NCBI GenBank assembly: GCA_037179385.1
Contig: CM074185.1
Span: 11,336,922 to 11,400,921 of the forward strand
Source of the DNA: Holothuria scabra
Lineage: Eukaryota > Echinodermata > Holothuroidea > Aspidochirotida > Holothuriidae
DNA: 64,000 nucleotides
Reading direction: 5' to 3'
The notes below the pieces were generated by a model. That model worked only from the letters and a program-made list of their open reading frames with translations. It searched no databases and was not told the origin of the DNA. Below are positions 57,201 to 64,000 of the stretch, in pieces. Positions within the stretch are counted from its first letter, which is position 1. Every line of letters begins with the position of its first letter. A program made the position numbers and the translations under genes.

Positions 57201-60200
57201 CCCCCTGTATATATGAATGAGAATGACAGCTGGGATTCAATGGATGGTGACTTCATGGATGATGAGCCTTCTGTAAGTTAGCCTACTTGATGAATTTGTA
57301 TAGAGCATGAGTTTTCAAACTTTTTTAGTGGTGGTCCCAAATTTGGCATTAAAAGAATTTATCACATCCCATGGTTAGAAATTTCGTGAAGGGGGCTGAA
57401 ATCATCAGTGTTGTATGGGGAGGGGGAGGATATACAGAAAATATGAATTAAAACACTTGAAATGTTAAGTTTGTTCATATATATAATGTTAACTTTAGTT
57501 ATGAATTTAGTTGTATTATGTAAATGTGATTATGTATAGATGAATCTGACAGTCAAGAAATGGTGAGAAACTGCTGGGTCATTGGTTCTTATTTTAGTAA
57601 TAAAATAACCAGATTGTTGCAAAAGAGCCCATATTCCCATAATAGGCAGACTATGTTCAGGTTTTGAATTTGAGTAGTCATATCACATTTAAACAAAAGA
57701 AGTGAGAAGATGAATGGCACAAATAATCCAGAAATATAAGGATTTTGTGCATAGTATAGGTAAACAAAACCTCCCAAGTTGAAACCCCTGGTGTAGAAGT
57801 TTCTTTCATGATATCATAGCACCCCTGGTACCATGTTGGGTAGATGTATCTATGAAGCAGACTCCACTTGATTTGCTCTCTAGATGATTGTTACAAAATG
57901 TGTATAAACCAGCCTGGTATAAACCATGTCTTTTCTACACATGGACAGAGCATACTGCACAGTACACTGTCACTACCGTACGTGCGAGTATAGGCATAGC
58001 AAGACGGCTCTGCTATGGTTTTTTGTGTGAAAGTTTGGACTTGCTCAAGTAGTTCAAATCAACAGATTTTGCAAGGAAGTTGAAATATTTTTGAAATAAT
58101 ACAAGGTAAGGTCAAAATCACTACAATGTATTGCAGGAATAAGATATTTTTCTCATTCAAATTCAACTTTTGTTTTAAATATCACAGGGTCATTGTCAAA
58201 TCATACAAATTAAAGCTTTATGCCAGCCATCTTGGTGTGTTTTATTTTTCCCAGTCGGTGGGGACAATCTATGGATAGGACATACGTTTTACATGCTCTG
58301 TCCATGAATATAAATATTACAGGGTTGTCATCAAATTATACAAATTATAGCTTGACGGCGGCCATCTTGGTGTGCCTTTTTCCGTGTCCCAGTTGGGTGT
58401 GAAAATCTACGGATAGGACATACGCATTACATGCTCTGTCCATGTATATAGGAAGTTAGTGGTATAAAACATAATCCACTCTGTTCAGGATATACAATAT
58501 ACTGTTTGCACAAAACCATGTACACTTGCCAAGAGTATCCTTCTTCATTGTGTCCAATCTGTAACACATTTAAAAGCCTCTACTGACTCTATTTATCTGG
58601 CACCTCTAGTGCTTGCACTTGTAGTATCAAGCAATGACTGCAAACTTTATCAAGAATTCTTTATCAAACTGTTTAAAAACTATAAAATATTCATATATTT
58701 GATCAGCACTAACAACACAACTCATTAGTGTGCAATGAAAATGAAATGTTTACTGAAACCTTGGCTGGGGGAAGACCTCCATGCCCTAATATGCTGTAAA
58801 GTACTGGAAAGTGCTTTAAGAAAGAATATGTTAAGTGAGTTCAGCGATTCATTACTGAAGGGAATTTATAGGCACATCATAAGAGATGCACCATTCAAGC
58901 TCAGAATATAATGTACTGTTTTCCCTTTTTTTCATGCACCATGTTCATACAAGACTATAAAGCATGAATGTAATGAGCATCTGTCACTCAAATATTTACA
59001 TTAAAAAGGCAATGTAGTCACAGTTCATTGCAAAAAACCAAAATCTCTATTACCCATAATATCATGGATGGATTAAAAAAAGAATGCTTCCACAAAATTT
59101 TTTAGTAAACTTAATTTTTTTATCACATGATGCGATAGTTTTGAAAGCTTTTGTGTCCACCATGTAGGTTTTAATTGGTTATGATATGAATGTTATTTAA
59201 ATCATAGTTATCTGCTCATTTATAAGATTCTTATTAAATCTTTTTATAACTCACAAATGTCATTGTTTCTCATTACAGGATGATGAGAGCATACCCTCAG
59301 AACTCCAAGATACCGAGGAGTACAAAGAACTCAAGAGATTAAAACAGTTGAAGAAAGAAAAACTGAGACAACAGGTGAATTGGTTTGATACAAGTTTGGA
59401 ACAGTAGTGTGTTTAAAGGGAGGCGGGGGGTGCACAGGACTCCCACCTCTGAAGTCAGTCAGGGGAAAGTCTCTCAGTCCAGGGATTTACAGGTTTGAGA
59501 GGAAGATGAAAAGTTTGGAGGGATACACTGAGCATTCAAACCTTACCACCAGAGAAATGGTTGTCAAAGCCAAAAAAAAAAGGGAGGTCTTAAAAACTTG
59601 GATAGCACAAGTATGCCGATGTGAGTCGGTCGCCAACAACTGAAGTGCAGAAATGCAAAAAAAAAAAAAAAAAATCAAAATCTGTCCCGTTCGGGGAAAT
59701 CGCAGGTTGTGCCCCCCCACCTTCGAAATTCTGCATGCCCCACTGGTTTGGAATGATTCTTCTTAGATGCAACAAGAATTCAAAGTTGAAAATAGTTTAT
59801 GTTAAAGGCATGTTCTTGAGAAACATTCATTTGTGTAGGGGAGAGTCATTTATCTAACCGGCCAGTATGGGTAGTTGAGCACAGGAAATACATGAGTGAC
59901 TTGGCAATAACTGCCTGTTAGATAAATGACTCTGCCCTCATGGGTTGAATCTAGATCTAAAAAGTTTGAAGTTGCCAAATCCAAAATAGTACACCAGTCA
60001 CAGTAATGGGCTGCTCACTTAAAGACAAAAGTTTCCAAGCTCTTGTGACCAGGAGGAGAAAACCTTGAAGAGCACTGCTTTCAACAGCTCATGGTAGGTC
60101 ACAAGAGAATGCAAGCTTTCCAAACATGTTTAAATCCTGGTGAACTCCTGTGACCAGTCTGAACAGACACTCTTACTATGTGATGACATGGACTGGCAAG

Positions 60201-61941
60201 AGTTGGCAAGCTGTTGGTTTTTAATTGGGCAGCTGGCCCCAGTTCTTCCCCAAACATGAAAATTTTAATTTACTTTCATCTCAAGAGGGAATTTGAATAT
60301 ATCTGTTATGAATAATAAATTACAATAACAATGTTAGTGGACCACCTTCATGAGATGTCACACTTGTGCCAGTTGTGCCCCAACTGGGCTTCATCTTGGC
60401 TACTTGCTGGGCCCCAGCTGGGACCCATTTGTGTTTGTCAGGTGTTCCCAGGTGGGGTCCATCTGGGTTAGCTTTACCAGCTGAAGCCCAGCCGGAGCCC
60501 AGCTAGGCTTCAGTTGTTGAAGCTGGGCCCAGCAGTGGGCTACAACTTGGCTTCAGCTGGGAAAGGCCAGCCCAGTTGGGACCCACTGGGCTGGCACCCA
60601 GTTGGAGCCCAACTGGGCATGTTGGCTGGGTTGACATGTAAATACTGTCTACATAACCATTCAAAACTTTGTATAAATTGTTATGAAGATATTCTTGAAC
60701 AAATGTATAATTATGTTGTAAGCATTTTCTAACAAAATGATGGTGTTCAATTTTTTTAAGAAAAAAATTTTTTTTTAACCTTCCAACAAATGTTTAAAAC
60801 ATTTGAAAAAGTCTTGGTATCTCAGCTTTCAGTTTGCCTGTGTGAAGTCCTGTGTATAGAAACAAAAATTATTGTCAAACTTGTGTTAAAACAATTAGAG
60901 GGTTATTCAGCAGAATGTAACAATTAAAGACATTTTTACATGTACATGCCACTTTTTCTTTCTGTCTTGTTCAGTCTCAAATGACTCATTTAGGTTTCCA
61001 GTGTGACAAGTGTGGGATAGAGCCTATTGTTGGCACACGGTGGCACTGCAGTGATTGCCCTAGCAGCACCTCTACAGATTTGTGTCAGAAGTGTATGGAC
61101 AGGTAATTTCACTCTATAGGTCATTCTTTCATTCAGTCTTGTTGTGAGAATGCAGGCATACTCATGACTGGACACATGTTATTGCACTTGTATTTGTAAG
61201 TTTAAATTGTACTCATTTCACTGTACTTTTGCATTGAATTTTTAAATATTTGAGGATTAACTCCTTGTTTTAGTTTTCATATTAAACATCAATGCTTTGA
61301 AATATTTTGAAAGAAACTTGAAGGAGAAGGAAGAGAAAATTTGTGATATTTTACTTATATTTCAAAGTAAGTTCGACTGCATATACTCATTGAGATTCAT
61401 CACCATAAGTAGGGAAACAGGAATACGTTCCCTTTCCTGACTGGTGGCTGTGATATTCTGCAGGGGAATGTGTCGTGCACATTTTGGTGCCAGCAACTGT
61501 TCTTGAAGCTGAGAGGGTGTTTTCAAGCACTATAGTGCAACCTTCTCAAAATGTCTAGGGCACCAAGCACAATTGCAGCTGGTTCCATTTTCAAAGTCTT
61601 CTGTATAACCTGGACTATGATTTGAACTCCAGACCTCCCAACTGCAACTTTTATGCCCTAAAACTTGACCATGCAGTCTGTCTGCTATTTTATGTCCAAG
61701 CCATGCTGTTGCTGTTTAAACACAGTATACCTCCATGAGATATACCAATGATTTGTTTTTGTCTACTTCCAGCGATGACTACAGATCCTACGTTCATTCT
61801 TCCTCGCATCATCTTGAACCAATTAGATTCAAAATGGAGGCAACTTACATTGATAATGACTATACAAGGTTCCAGCAACAAAAAGGACCATACAACTATT
61901 TAGACCCTAATTACACACCAGAGAACCAACCGGATTTGTGA
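40288..61941 (+). CDS. ZZZ3: ZZZ3, SANT and ZZ-finger subunit of the ATAC complex (12-exon model)
   Basis: ZZZ3 belongs to the ATAC histone acetyltransferase complex. Its ZZ finger is known to bind the histone H3 tail and its Myb/SANT-like domain lies just before. Coding segments are 40310-42294, 45242-45380, 46369-46516, 48702-48811, 49594-49665, 53929-54030, 55121-55222, 56988-57068 (uncertain), 57141-57272, 59279-59374, 60975-61102 and 61773-61941, giving about 1,087 residues. All chosen junctions keep phase and use GT/AG. In order the protein has a disordered Ser/Lys-rich region (1-650), the conserved [11 protein letters not shown] block and coiled-coil region (about 650-708), [13 protein letters not shown], a Cys-rich segment, the SANT domain (809-865), an acidic region and the ZZ finger (999-1049), then YNYLDPNY near the end. 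It is somewhat longer than the human protein (about 900). Five internal exons are phase 0 at both ends. The 5' non-coding exon was not found. Confidence 0.94.
42659..43032. mobile_element. hAT-type element, TAGGGCTGTGAA termini, 8-bp duplication
   Basis: The 374-bp element is flanked by ATCTGCAA on both sides (42651-42658 and 43033-43040). It starts TAGGGCTGTGAA and ends TTCACAGCCCTA. Subterminal motifs CGTTTAGCGAT and ATCGCTA face each other. It is non-coding. Confidence 0.92.
43296..43595 (+). repeat. tRNA-Leu/Ser-derived SINE, family 2
   Basis: The head reads GGTGCTATGGCCGAGTGG (A box) and GGAGTTCGATTCCTGGC (B box), typical of a class-II tRNA with a long variable arm. The acceptor ends do not pair, so it is not a working tRNA gene. 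The 3' body (GTAAGGTGGGTTTTTCATCC, GTCATAAAACAACTGCC) ends in an (ATT)n tail. Confidence 0.82.
44321..44578 (-). repeat. SINE family 2, inverted copy lacking the first bases
   Basis: The reverse complement matches the SINE at 43296 from the AAGGCGGTGGCATTTGA block through to GTCATAAAACAACTGCC. The A-box half of the head is missing. Together with 43296-43595 it forms an inverted pair separated by about 725 bases. Confidence 0.8.
45242..45380 (+). CDS. ZZZ3: ZZZ3 exon 2, coiled-coil segment
   Basis: The acceptor ACTTCGACAG ends at 45241 and the donor is GTGAGT at 45381. The first base completes codon 662 (Asp), giving [17 protein letters not shown]. This matches the human NKDYQRLLQTIAVLEAQ block and confirms the phase. 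Residues 663-708 are helical and charged, ending [12 protein letters not shown]. Confidence 0.93.
46369..46516 (+). CDS. ZZZ3: ZZZ3 exon 3
   Basis: The acceptor TTATACAG ends at 46368 and the exon stops at TCAG/GTTTGT. It encodes [20 protein letters not shown], a strongly conserved ZZZ3 stretch, and then a basic Lys-rich tail. It ends in phase 1. The donor is weaker than the others, so the exact 3' edge is slightly uncertain. Confidence 0.88.
46711..46970. mobile_element. TA-flanked (Tc1/mariner-like) MITE with long inverted repeats
   Basis: The 260-bp element has inverted repeats of about 70 bases. TATAGACGAATC with GATTCGTCTATA form the outer ends, and GGGGTCCATCAGCCTTAAATC pairs with GATTAAAGGTGATGGACCCC further in. 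The terminal TA on each side fits a TA target duplication. Confidence 0.8.
47122..47309. mobile_element. Decayed hAT-like element, CAGTGGCGTAGCCAGG end
   Basis: The left end CAGTGGCGTAGCCAGGA faces the right end AATCCTGACTACTCGCCTG. The flanks GAATTGCG and AAATTGTG match at 6 of 8 bases, and both differences are transitions. It is short and C-rich inside with no coding capacity. Confidence 0.6.
47508..47985. repeat. Fold-back motif with two arrays of 21-bp units
   Basis: GCCAAAAGGCTCACC occurs at 47508 and 47786, with an inverted near-copy GTGAGCCTTTCGGC at 47759. After each direct copy runs a tandem array with a period near 21 bases and a consensus near TACGWTCATGTACTGATTNCA, about nine units in the first array and seven in the second. 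The TACGTACATGTAC cores are themselves palindromic. It is probably a MITE whose core is a minisatellite. Confidence 0.7.
48702..48811 (+). CDS. ZZZ3: ZZZ3 exon 4, cysteine-rich segment
   Basis: The acceptor TTTGTTGTAG ends at 48701 and the donor is CAG/GTTAGT. The exon joins exon 3 in phase 1 (G plus TC gives Val) and ends in phase 0. It encodes [20 protein letters not shown] and then a polar tail. The two His and four Cys could bind metal. I do not recall this segment in vertebrate ZZZ3. Support is phase plus splice sites, so it is somewhat less certain than its neighbours. Confidence 0.75.
48812..49593 (+). other. ZZZ3 intron, nothing notable except a G tract
   Basis: The intron has a run of about 15 G at 49020-49036 in a CCAAAGGGGGTGGGG context that resembles a transposon end. 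No gene is seen. Confidence 0.6.
49594..49665 (+). CDS. ZZZ3: ZZZ3 exon 5, start of the SANT domain
   Basis: The acceptor TGTTTTAG ends at 49593 and the donor is CAG/GTAATT. The 24 codons end [10 protein letters not shown], the first part of the Myb/SANT helix. It matches human FNQLWTVEEQ. It is phase 0 at both ends. Confidence 0.93.
50834..50987. mobile_element. hAT-type MITE with perfect 8-bp target duplication
   Basis: The 154-bp element is flanked by TAGAATTT at 50826-50833 and 50988-50995. Its ends, GGGGAAGTGCGCACTGTTT and the reverse complement of AAACAGTGTGCATCTACCC, are inverted repeats of about 23 bases. A partial relative lies at 3858. Confidence 0.88.
51690..53420 (-). pseudogene. 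L2/CR1-like LINE reverse transcriptase fragment, split by an insertion
   Basis: On the minus strand, 53420 to 53309 carries ISDELKK and [12 protein letters not shown]. After the insertion, 52129 to 51690 continues [17 protein letters not shown], then [15 protein letters not shown] and, in a shifted frame, [18 protein letters not shown]. These are in the order of the C-terminal part of L2/CR1-type reverse transcriptases. Several frameshifts and a local duplication of about 36 bases near 51800 show it is dead. It lies antisense within a ZZZ3 intron. Confidence 0.8.
52132..53306. mobile_element. 1,175-bp inverted-repeat DNA transposon with AT target site
   Basis: The termini are CCCTTACAAAAATTCCC and its exact reverse complement GGGAATTTTTGTAAGGG. 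AT stands directly outside both (52130-52131 and 53307-53308). Both subterminal zones (52150-52290 and 53085-53280) are filled with TTTCCTAC/GTAGGAAA motifs, many paired as TTCCTACGTAGGAA or TTCCTACAGGAA palindromes. No transposase frame is seen, so it is non-autonomous. An AT target duplication has been described for ISL2EU-type elements, but the assignment is tentative. Confidence 0.82.
53929..54030 (+). CDS. ZZZ3: ZZZ3 exon 6, SANT domain core
   Basis: The acceptor ACAAAACAG ends at 53928 and the donor is CAG/GTAAGA. The 34 codons [11 protein letters not shown]...[17 protein letters not shown] cover helices 1 and 2 of the Myb/SANT fold and match human [20 protein letters not shown] closely. 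The frame stays open upstream of the acceptor by chance. Confidence 0.95.
54089..54195 (+). repeat. SINE family 1, 5' half
   Basis: The head AAGTGGTTAGAGCATCAGAC and a B-box-like GGAGTCCTGGCTGGGTC lead into GAAGACTTTAAAAATGGAAC and CTACTGCCATT. The 3' body is absent. Confidence 0.72.
54377..54531 (-). repeat. SINE family 1, 5' half, inverted
   Basis: The reverse complement reads GATGATTAGAGCATCAGACT, CAGCCAGGAC, GAAGACTTTCAAATGGAACC, CTACTGCCATT and CAATGGAGTAGGGAAAAC. It is complementary to the copy at 54089, 180 bases away. Confidence 0.72.
55121..55222 (+). CDS. ZZZ3: ZZZ3 exon 7, end of SANT domain
   Basis: The acceptor CTTTTGCAG ends at 55120 and the donor is AGG/GTGAGA. The 34 codons begin [20 protein letters not shown], almost identical to human [20 protein letters not shown]. 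The apparent extension past 55222 is intronic. Confidence 0.95.
55223..56987 (+). other. ZZZ3 intron; SINE 3' fragment, small hairpin
   Basis: A SINE family 1 body fragment lies at 56226-56300 (-). Bases 55405-55447 form a hairpin (AATAACCACCTACCCTG with CAGGGCATAGGTAGTTATT). Otherwise no structure is seen. Confidence 0.6.
56226..56300 (-). repeat. SINE family 1, 3' body fragment
   Basis: The reverse complement reads CCAGTGAGCCATAGCAAGG, AAAAGGCTGTGGCTGGCCTG and AAACCAATTGGTCAGAATC, matching the tail of the SINE at 39908. Confidence 0.7.
56988..57068 (+). CDS. ZZZ3: ZZZ3 exon 8, possible cassette or extended exon
   Basis: The acceptor TTATGTTGCAG ends at 56987. The frame [20 protein letters not shown] stays in phase 0 with exon 7. 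The proposed donor AAA/GTGTCT is weak. The frame also remains open across 57069-57140 into exon 9, so the whole of 56988-57272 could be one exon, or this exon could be skipped without a frameshift. No vertebrate counterpart is obvious. Confidence 0.45.
57141..57272 (+). CDS. ZZZ3: ZZZ3 exon 9, acidic linker
   Basis: The acceptor TTTTTTTACAG ends at 57140 and the donor is TCT/GTAAGT. The 44 codons [15 protein letters not shown]...[12 protein letters not shown]...FMDDEPS correspond to human SRRQHPLNK...PSTF...PPVYMDEDDD. It is phase 0 at both ends. Confidence 0.93.
57273..59278 (+). other. ZZZ3 intron with GCCATCTTGGTG repeat
   Basis: The 2-kb intron contains the repeat at 57994-58446. The rest is AT-rich and shows no gene. 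Confidence 0.65.
57994..58446 (+). repeat. Inverted-repeat element, second copy with internal duplication
   Basis: From 58005 (GGCTCTGCTATGG) the sequence follows the element at 13930 block by block. It then repeats its last 135 bases or so: GCCATCTTGGTGTG occurs at about 58227 and 58362, each followed by CCCAGTYGG, then CTATGGATAGGACATACG or CTACGGATAGGACATACG, and CATGCTCTGTCCATG. Confidence 0.65.
59279..59374 (+). CDS. ZZZ3: ZZZ3 exon 10, acidic and coiled-coil segment
   Basis: The acceptor TCATTACAG ends at 59278 and the donor is CAG/GTGAAT. The 32 codons [20 protein letters not shown]...KLRQQ match human [20 protein letters not shown]. It is phase 0 at both ends. Confidence 0.94.
59402..59745. 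mobile_element. hAT-like element with perfect 8-bp duplication, next to a splice donor
   Basis: The 344-bp element is flanked by GTTTGGAA (59394-59401 and 59746-59753). It starts CAGTAGTGTGTTTAAAGGG and ends CTGCATGCCCCACTG. Both ends match the longer element at 20507. Its left end is 28 bases after the exon 10 boundary. Confidence 0.88.
59746..60974 (+). other. ZZZ3 intron remainder with CAGCTGGG-rich cluster
   Basis: Apart from the palindromic motif cluster at about 60370-60640, listed separately, this part of the intron shows no recognisable element or gene. Confidence 0.6.
60370..60640. repeat. Cluster of CCCAGCTGGG / CCCAACTGGGC motifs
   Basis: At least ten copies of short palindrome-like motifs (GCCCCAACTGGGC, GCCCCAGCTGGGACCC, GAAGCTGGGCCCAGC, GCCCAACTGGGC) fill about 270 bases in both orientations. 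The design resembles the subterminal zones of the element at 52132 but with a different motif. It is probably an inverted-repeat transposon interior. Clear ends and a target duplication were not found. Confidence 0.6.
60975..61102 (+). CDS. ZZZ3: ZZZ3 exon 11, ZZ zinc finger (first part)
   Basis: The acceptor CTTGTTCAG ends at 60974 and the donor is CAG/GTAATT, ending in phase 2. It encodes three Cys pairs, C999-x2-C1002, C1014-x2-C1017 and C1026-x2-C1029, in the ZZ pattern, including [12 protein letters not shown] as in human GIEPIQGVRWHC. Confidence 0.95.
61103..61772 (+). other. ZZZ3 intron with SINE head fragment
   Basis: A SINE family 1 head lies inverted at 61559-61678. The rest is AT-rich. 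Confidence 0.65.
61559..61678 (-). repeat. SINE family 1, 5' half, inverted
   Basis: The reverse complement shows GGTCAAGTTTTAGGGCAT, a B-box-like GGAGTTCAAATC, GAAGACTTTGAAAATGGAAC and CAGCTGCAATT, in the order of the other family 1 copies. Confidence 0.65.
61773..61941 (+). CDS. ZZZ3: ZZZ3 final coding exon, end of ZZ finger and C terminus
   Basis: The acceptor CTACTTCCAG ends at 61772 and the first base completes Ser1032. H1040 and H1044 complete the ZZ metal sites, followed by HLEPI. The protein ends [14 protein letters not shown]...[17 protein letters not shown], matching the conserved NYLDPNY end of ZZZ3. The stop TGA is at 61939-61941. Confidence 0.95.
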
Positions 61942-62111
61942 CAATTCGGAGAACCAAAAATATTTGTGAGGATTCCAGAGGGTACTGTGTTGACAGATTC
62001 TCTTGCTTGGTAGACGCAACTACAGACTTCCACAAGAATGCGTTTTTATTATGGTATTTGCGTCTCAGGTAGCAGTTTTTAAGTCTTGCTAACAAAAAGT
62101 GTGTGGAATGT

Positions 62112-62117
62112 AATAAA
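62112..62117 (+). terminator. Candidate ZZZ3 poly-A signal AATAAA
   Basis: The first AATAAA after the ZZZ3 stop lies 170 bases downstream. Another at 63212-63217 could serve a longer 3' UTR. Confidence 0.5.
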
Positions 62118-63307
62118 ACAAAGTGGACTACTTAGAACAAATTTTAGAAAAGATCCTGTACAATTCTAAAGTTTTGTATTTTTGGCATTGTAATTTGTCC
62201 ATGTTGATCCTGTAAATTAATTCCATAGAATAATTCATTTTGGTTATTCGTTTTGGTAGCTCTGCACATGGACACATCCTCCAAATCGTTGGGATGAACA
62301 AACCAATCCCACACCTACTACACATACTTAAAATTCTTTTTTGATTCAGCTGTAGCATAAGGAGGAATCCCAAGTTGCAGTCTTGTGCAAGTGGTTTTTT
62401 CTAAATTGTCTTTTTGGTGTAAAAATTGTCATTTTAATCTGCTGTAAAGTAGCACTGAGACCCATGTTTTTGTTCGACTTGTCTAGACATGTAGTGTTGC
62501 AGGTGTACCCCACAATTCCATGCTGCAACCAATTACCAAACTATCTTATAAAATGAAAAGAACTGATTATGGTAATTGATAATATGTGAAAAGGAGGGTG
62601 TGTGCTGCTGAAATATTTCTTCTAGAAAACTCCCTGGGCATGGTAACGTAACTTTCCTTAAAATGAAAGCTTGAAAGGAAACGTAACACCTCTCTCCACA
62701 TCACAAATTTTCATTATTAATTAAAGTAACTCATGTTTATTCACGTTTGAAGTGCAATTGAATAATTATACCATAGAGTGACTAATATCTGCTTGACTTT
62801 GATGGGAATGAGAGAGTTTGGTCATTGCTGCATAGAACTCTGGGACACAGATTGGGATATGCAAACCAAAGTTACGACATAGTGTACAGTGTTCGCTTGT
62901 TTTCATGCATTTCCTGTTTACAATGCTAAGCATAGTAGGCTAAGTGTCCAGCCTAGCGGAACAAAAATAGGGGTCTCAGTCCTACTTTTCTGCAGATTAA
63001 AAAATTTGTTACACAAAAAATAATTTAGACACAGTCTACTGCATAAAACAACACTTAAGATTCCTCCTTATGTTATAGATGTATTAAGAAAGAATAATCT
63101 CATAAAATTTTTTATGTAAGCTCAAATTTTGGAACATATATTGTATGTTGGAGATAATTGGTGTGTTTATCCTGACGAATTGGAGGATGTTCGCATGTGC
63201 ACAGCCAGAAGAATAAAATACCAAAGTTTTGTATTGTGCCTATTCTTATGAGTTTTAGTCTGTGAACCTGAAATTAGCTGTTACATTTGGCTATCAACAG
63301 ACCTCAA
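62118..63307. other. ZZZ3 3' flank or long 3' UTR
   Basis: AT-rich sequence without recognisable genes. It may belong to an extended 3' UTR ending near the AATAAA at 63212. Confidence 0.4.
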
Positions 63308-63434
63308 CCCTTTACCATTGTGCTCCAGTCGGGGAAAATTTTCACACAGTTTTGAGCTCCGCATGAAACAGTAAAGATGGGTGACAGCCGCGCTCTTCAT
63401 ATGGGTCCAAAAGGACCCAATCAGTGGTAAAGGG
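63308..63434 (-). mobile_element. TTAA-flanked MITE, CCCTTTACC family, internally deleted
   Basis: The 127-bp copy keeps CCCTTTACCATTGTGCTCC on the left and GGTAAAGGG on the right, with TCAA (decayed) and TTAA outside. About 160 internal bases present in the copy at 63528 are missing. Confidence 0.83.
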
Positions 63435-63527
63435 TTAAAATAAGTCTGTGAAGTGTGTTTACTACAAAGCTGATGCCACTGTCTCCACATCTGTGCCCAG
63501 CCCTGTGCTGCAGATACTATAGATTAA

Positions 63528-63817
63528 ACCTTTACCATTGTGCTCCAATCAGGGCATATTTGCGCGCCTCTGGAGTGGGCAGAAAAGCGGACGTAGCATG
63601 CCCCCCCATCAGTTTTCGTAGGTTATTGACCTCGTGACCTTAAAGTATTGTCTCTCTCATTGTTGTGGCCGAATTTTCGGGTAGCTACTCGCAGTTTCTC
63701 TAACTCTCGAATTTTTGGGTAGCTACTAGCAGTTTTGAGCTCCGCTAGGAACAGTAAAGATGGGTGACAACCGTGCTCTCCGTATGGTTCCAAAAGCACC
63801 CAAAGAATGGCAAAGGC
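63528..63817 (-). mobile_element. TTAA-flanked MITE, CCCTTTACC family
   Basis: The 290-bp copy has TTAA on both sides (63524-63527 and 63818-63821) and slightly mutated ends (ACCTTTACC and CAAAGGC). An internal duplication of TCGAATTTT-GGGTAGCTACT makes it longer than the one at 28633. It lies 93 bases from the deleted copy. Confidence 0.83.
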
Positions 63818-63821
63818 TTAA

Positions 63822-64000
63822 AATAATTACCCCCCCCCCAAAAGGGGTCACTTTTGCCATGAAGTATGGCTTTACATACAACAGAGGTGTCAACCTTTCC
63901 TTTTCATCTGCTGTGAACCATTTGTTGAGGTAGCTTTAAAATATCACCCCCTTGTGCATGTTTGGTCAAATGGAAAGGGCATCGCCCTCTCTAGCACGAA
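63822..64000. other. Window edge, C tract and unrecognised sequence
   Basis: A run of ten C at 63830-63839 is followed by AT-balanced sequence. Nothing further is recognised. Confidence 0.4.

Overview
This is animal nuclear DNA, not bacterial. It has spliced genes with GT/AG introns, TATA and poly-A signals, SINEs, LINE fragments and many short inverted-repeat transposons. The TAGGCCTA-rich AT background, the L2-like LINE fragment, the abundant TTAA- and hAT-type MITEs and a long ZZZ3 orthologue suggest an invertebrate deuterostome (echinoderm, hemichordate or similar). That placement is an inference and is not proven here.

Two genes are well supported. A single-exon gene at 18434-19615 (+) encodes a TREX-like DEDDh 3'-5' exonuclease with all five catalytic residues, a long disordered insertion and a basic tail instead of a membrane anchor. 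From 40288 to about 62.1 kb (+) lies ZZZ3, the Myb/SANT plus ZZ-finger subunit of the ATAC histone acetyltransferase complex. I rebuilt it as twelve exons, one of them uncertain, encoding about 1,087 residues. Its promoter and first non-coding exon(s) were not found but must lie upstream of 40288. The two genes are both nuclear or DNA-linked, but nothing in the sequence shows that they cooperate.

Layout: 1-18.1 kb has no recognised gene and is repeat-rich; 18.1-19.7 kb holds the TREX-like gene; 19.8-36 kb is dense in transposon remnants, including a tandem array of about 145-bp units each carrying a DR1 nuclear-receptor motif; 36-62 kb is the ZZZ3 upstream region and gene, with introns full of SINEs, hAT and mariner-like MITEs, and a LINE split by a 1.2-kb inverted-repeat element; 62-64 kb is 3' flank with two more MITEs.

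Most of the new information is in the mobile elements. It includes a nine-copy, about 300-bp family with TTAA target sites and two subfamilies, two members of which share one TTAA. There is a second TTAA family with CCCTTTACC termini. Several hAT-type elements have perfect 8-bp target duplications. One element is flanked by AT, and joining its flanks across one AT restores the reading frame of the LINE it interrupts. There are also two arrays of 21-bp units and a 106-bp near-perfect palindrome.
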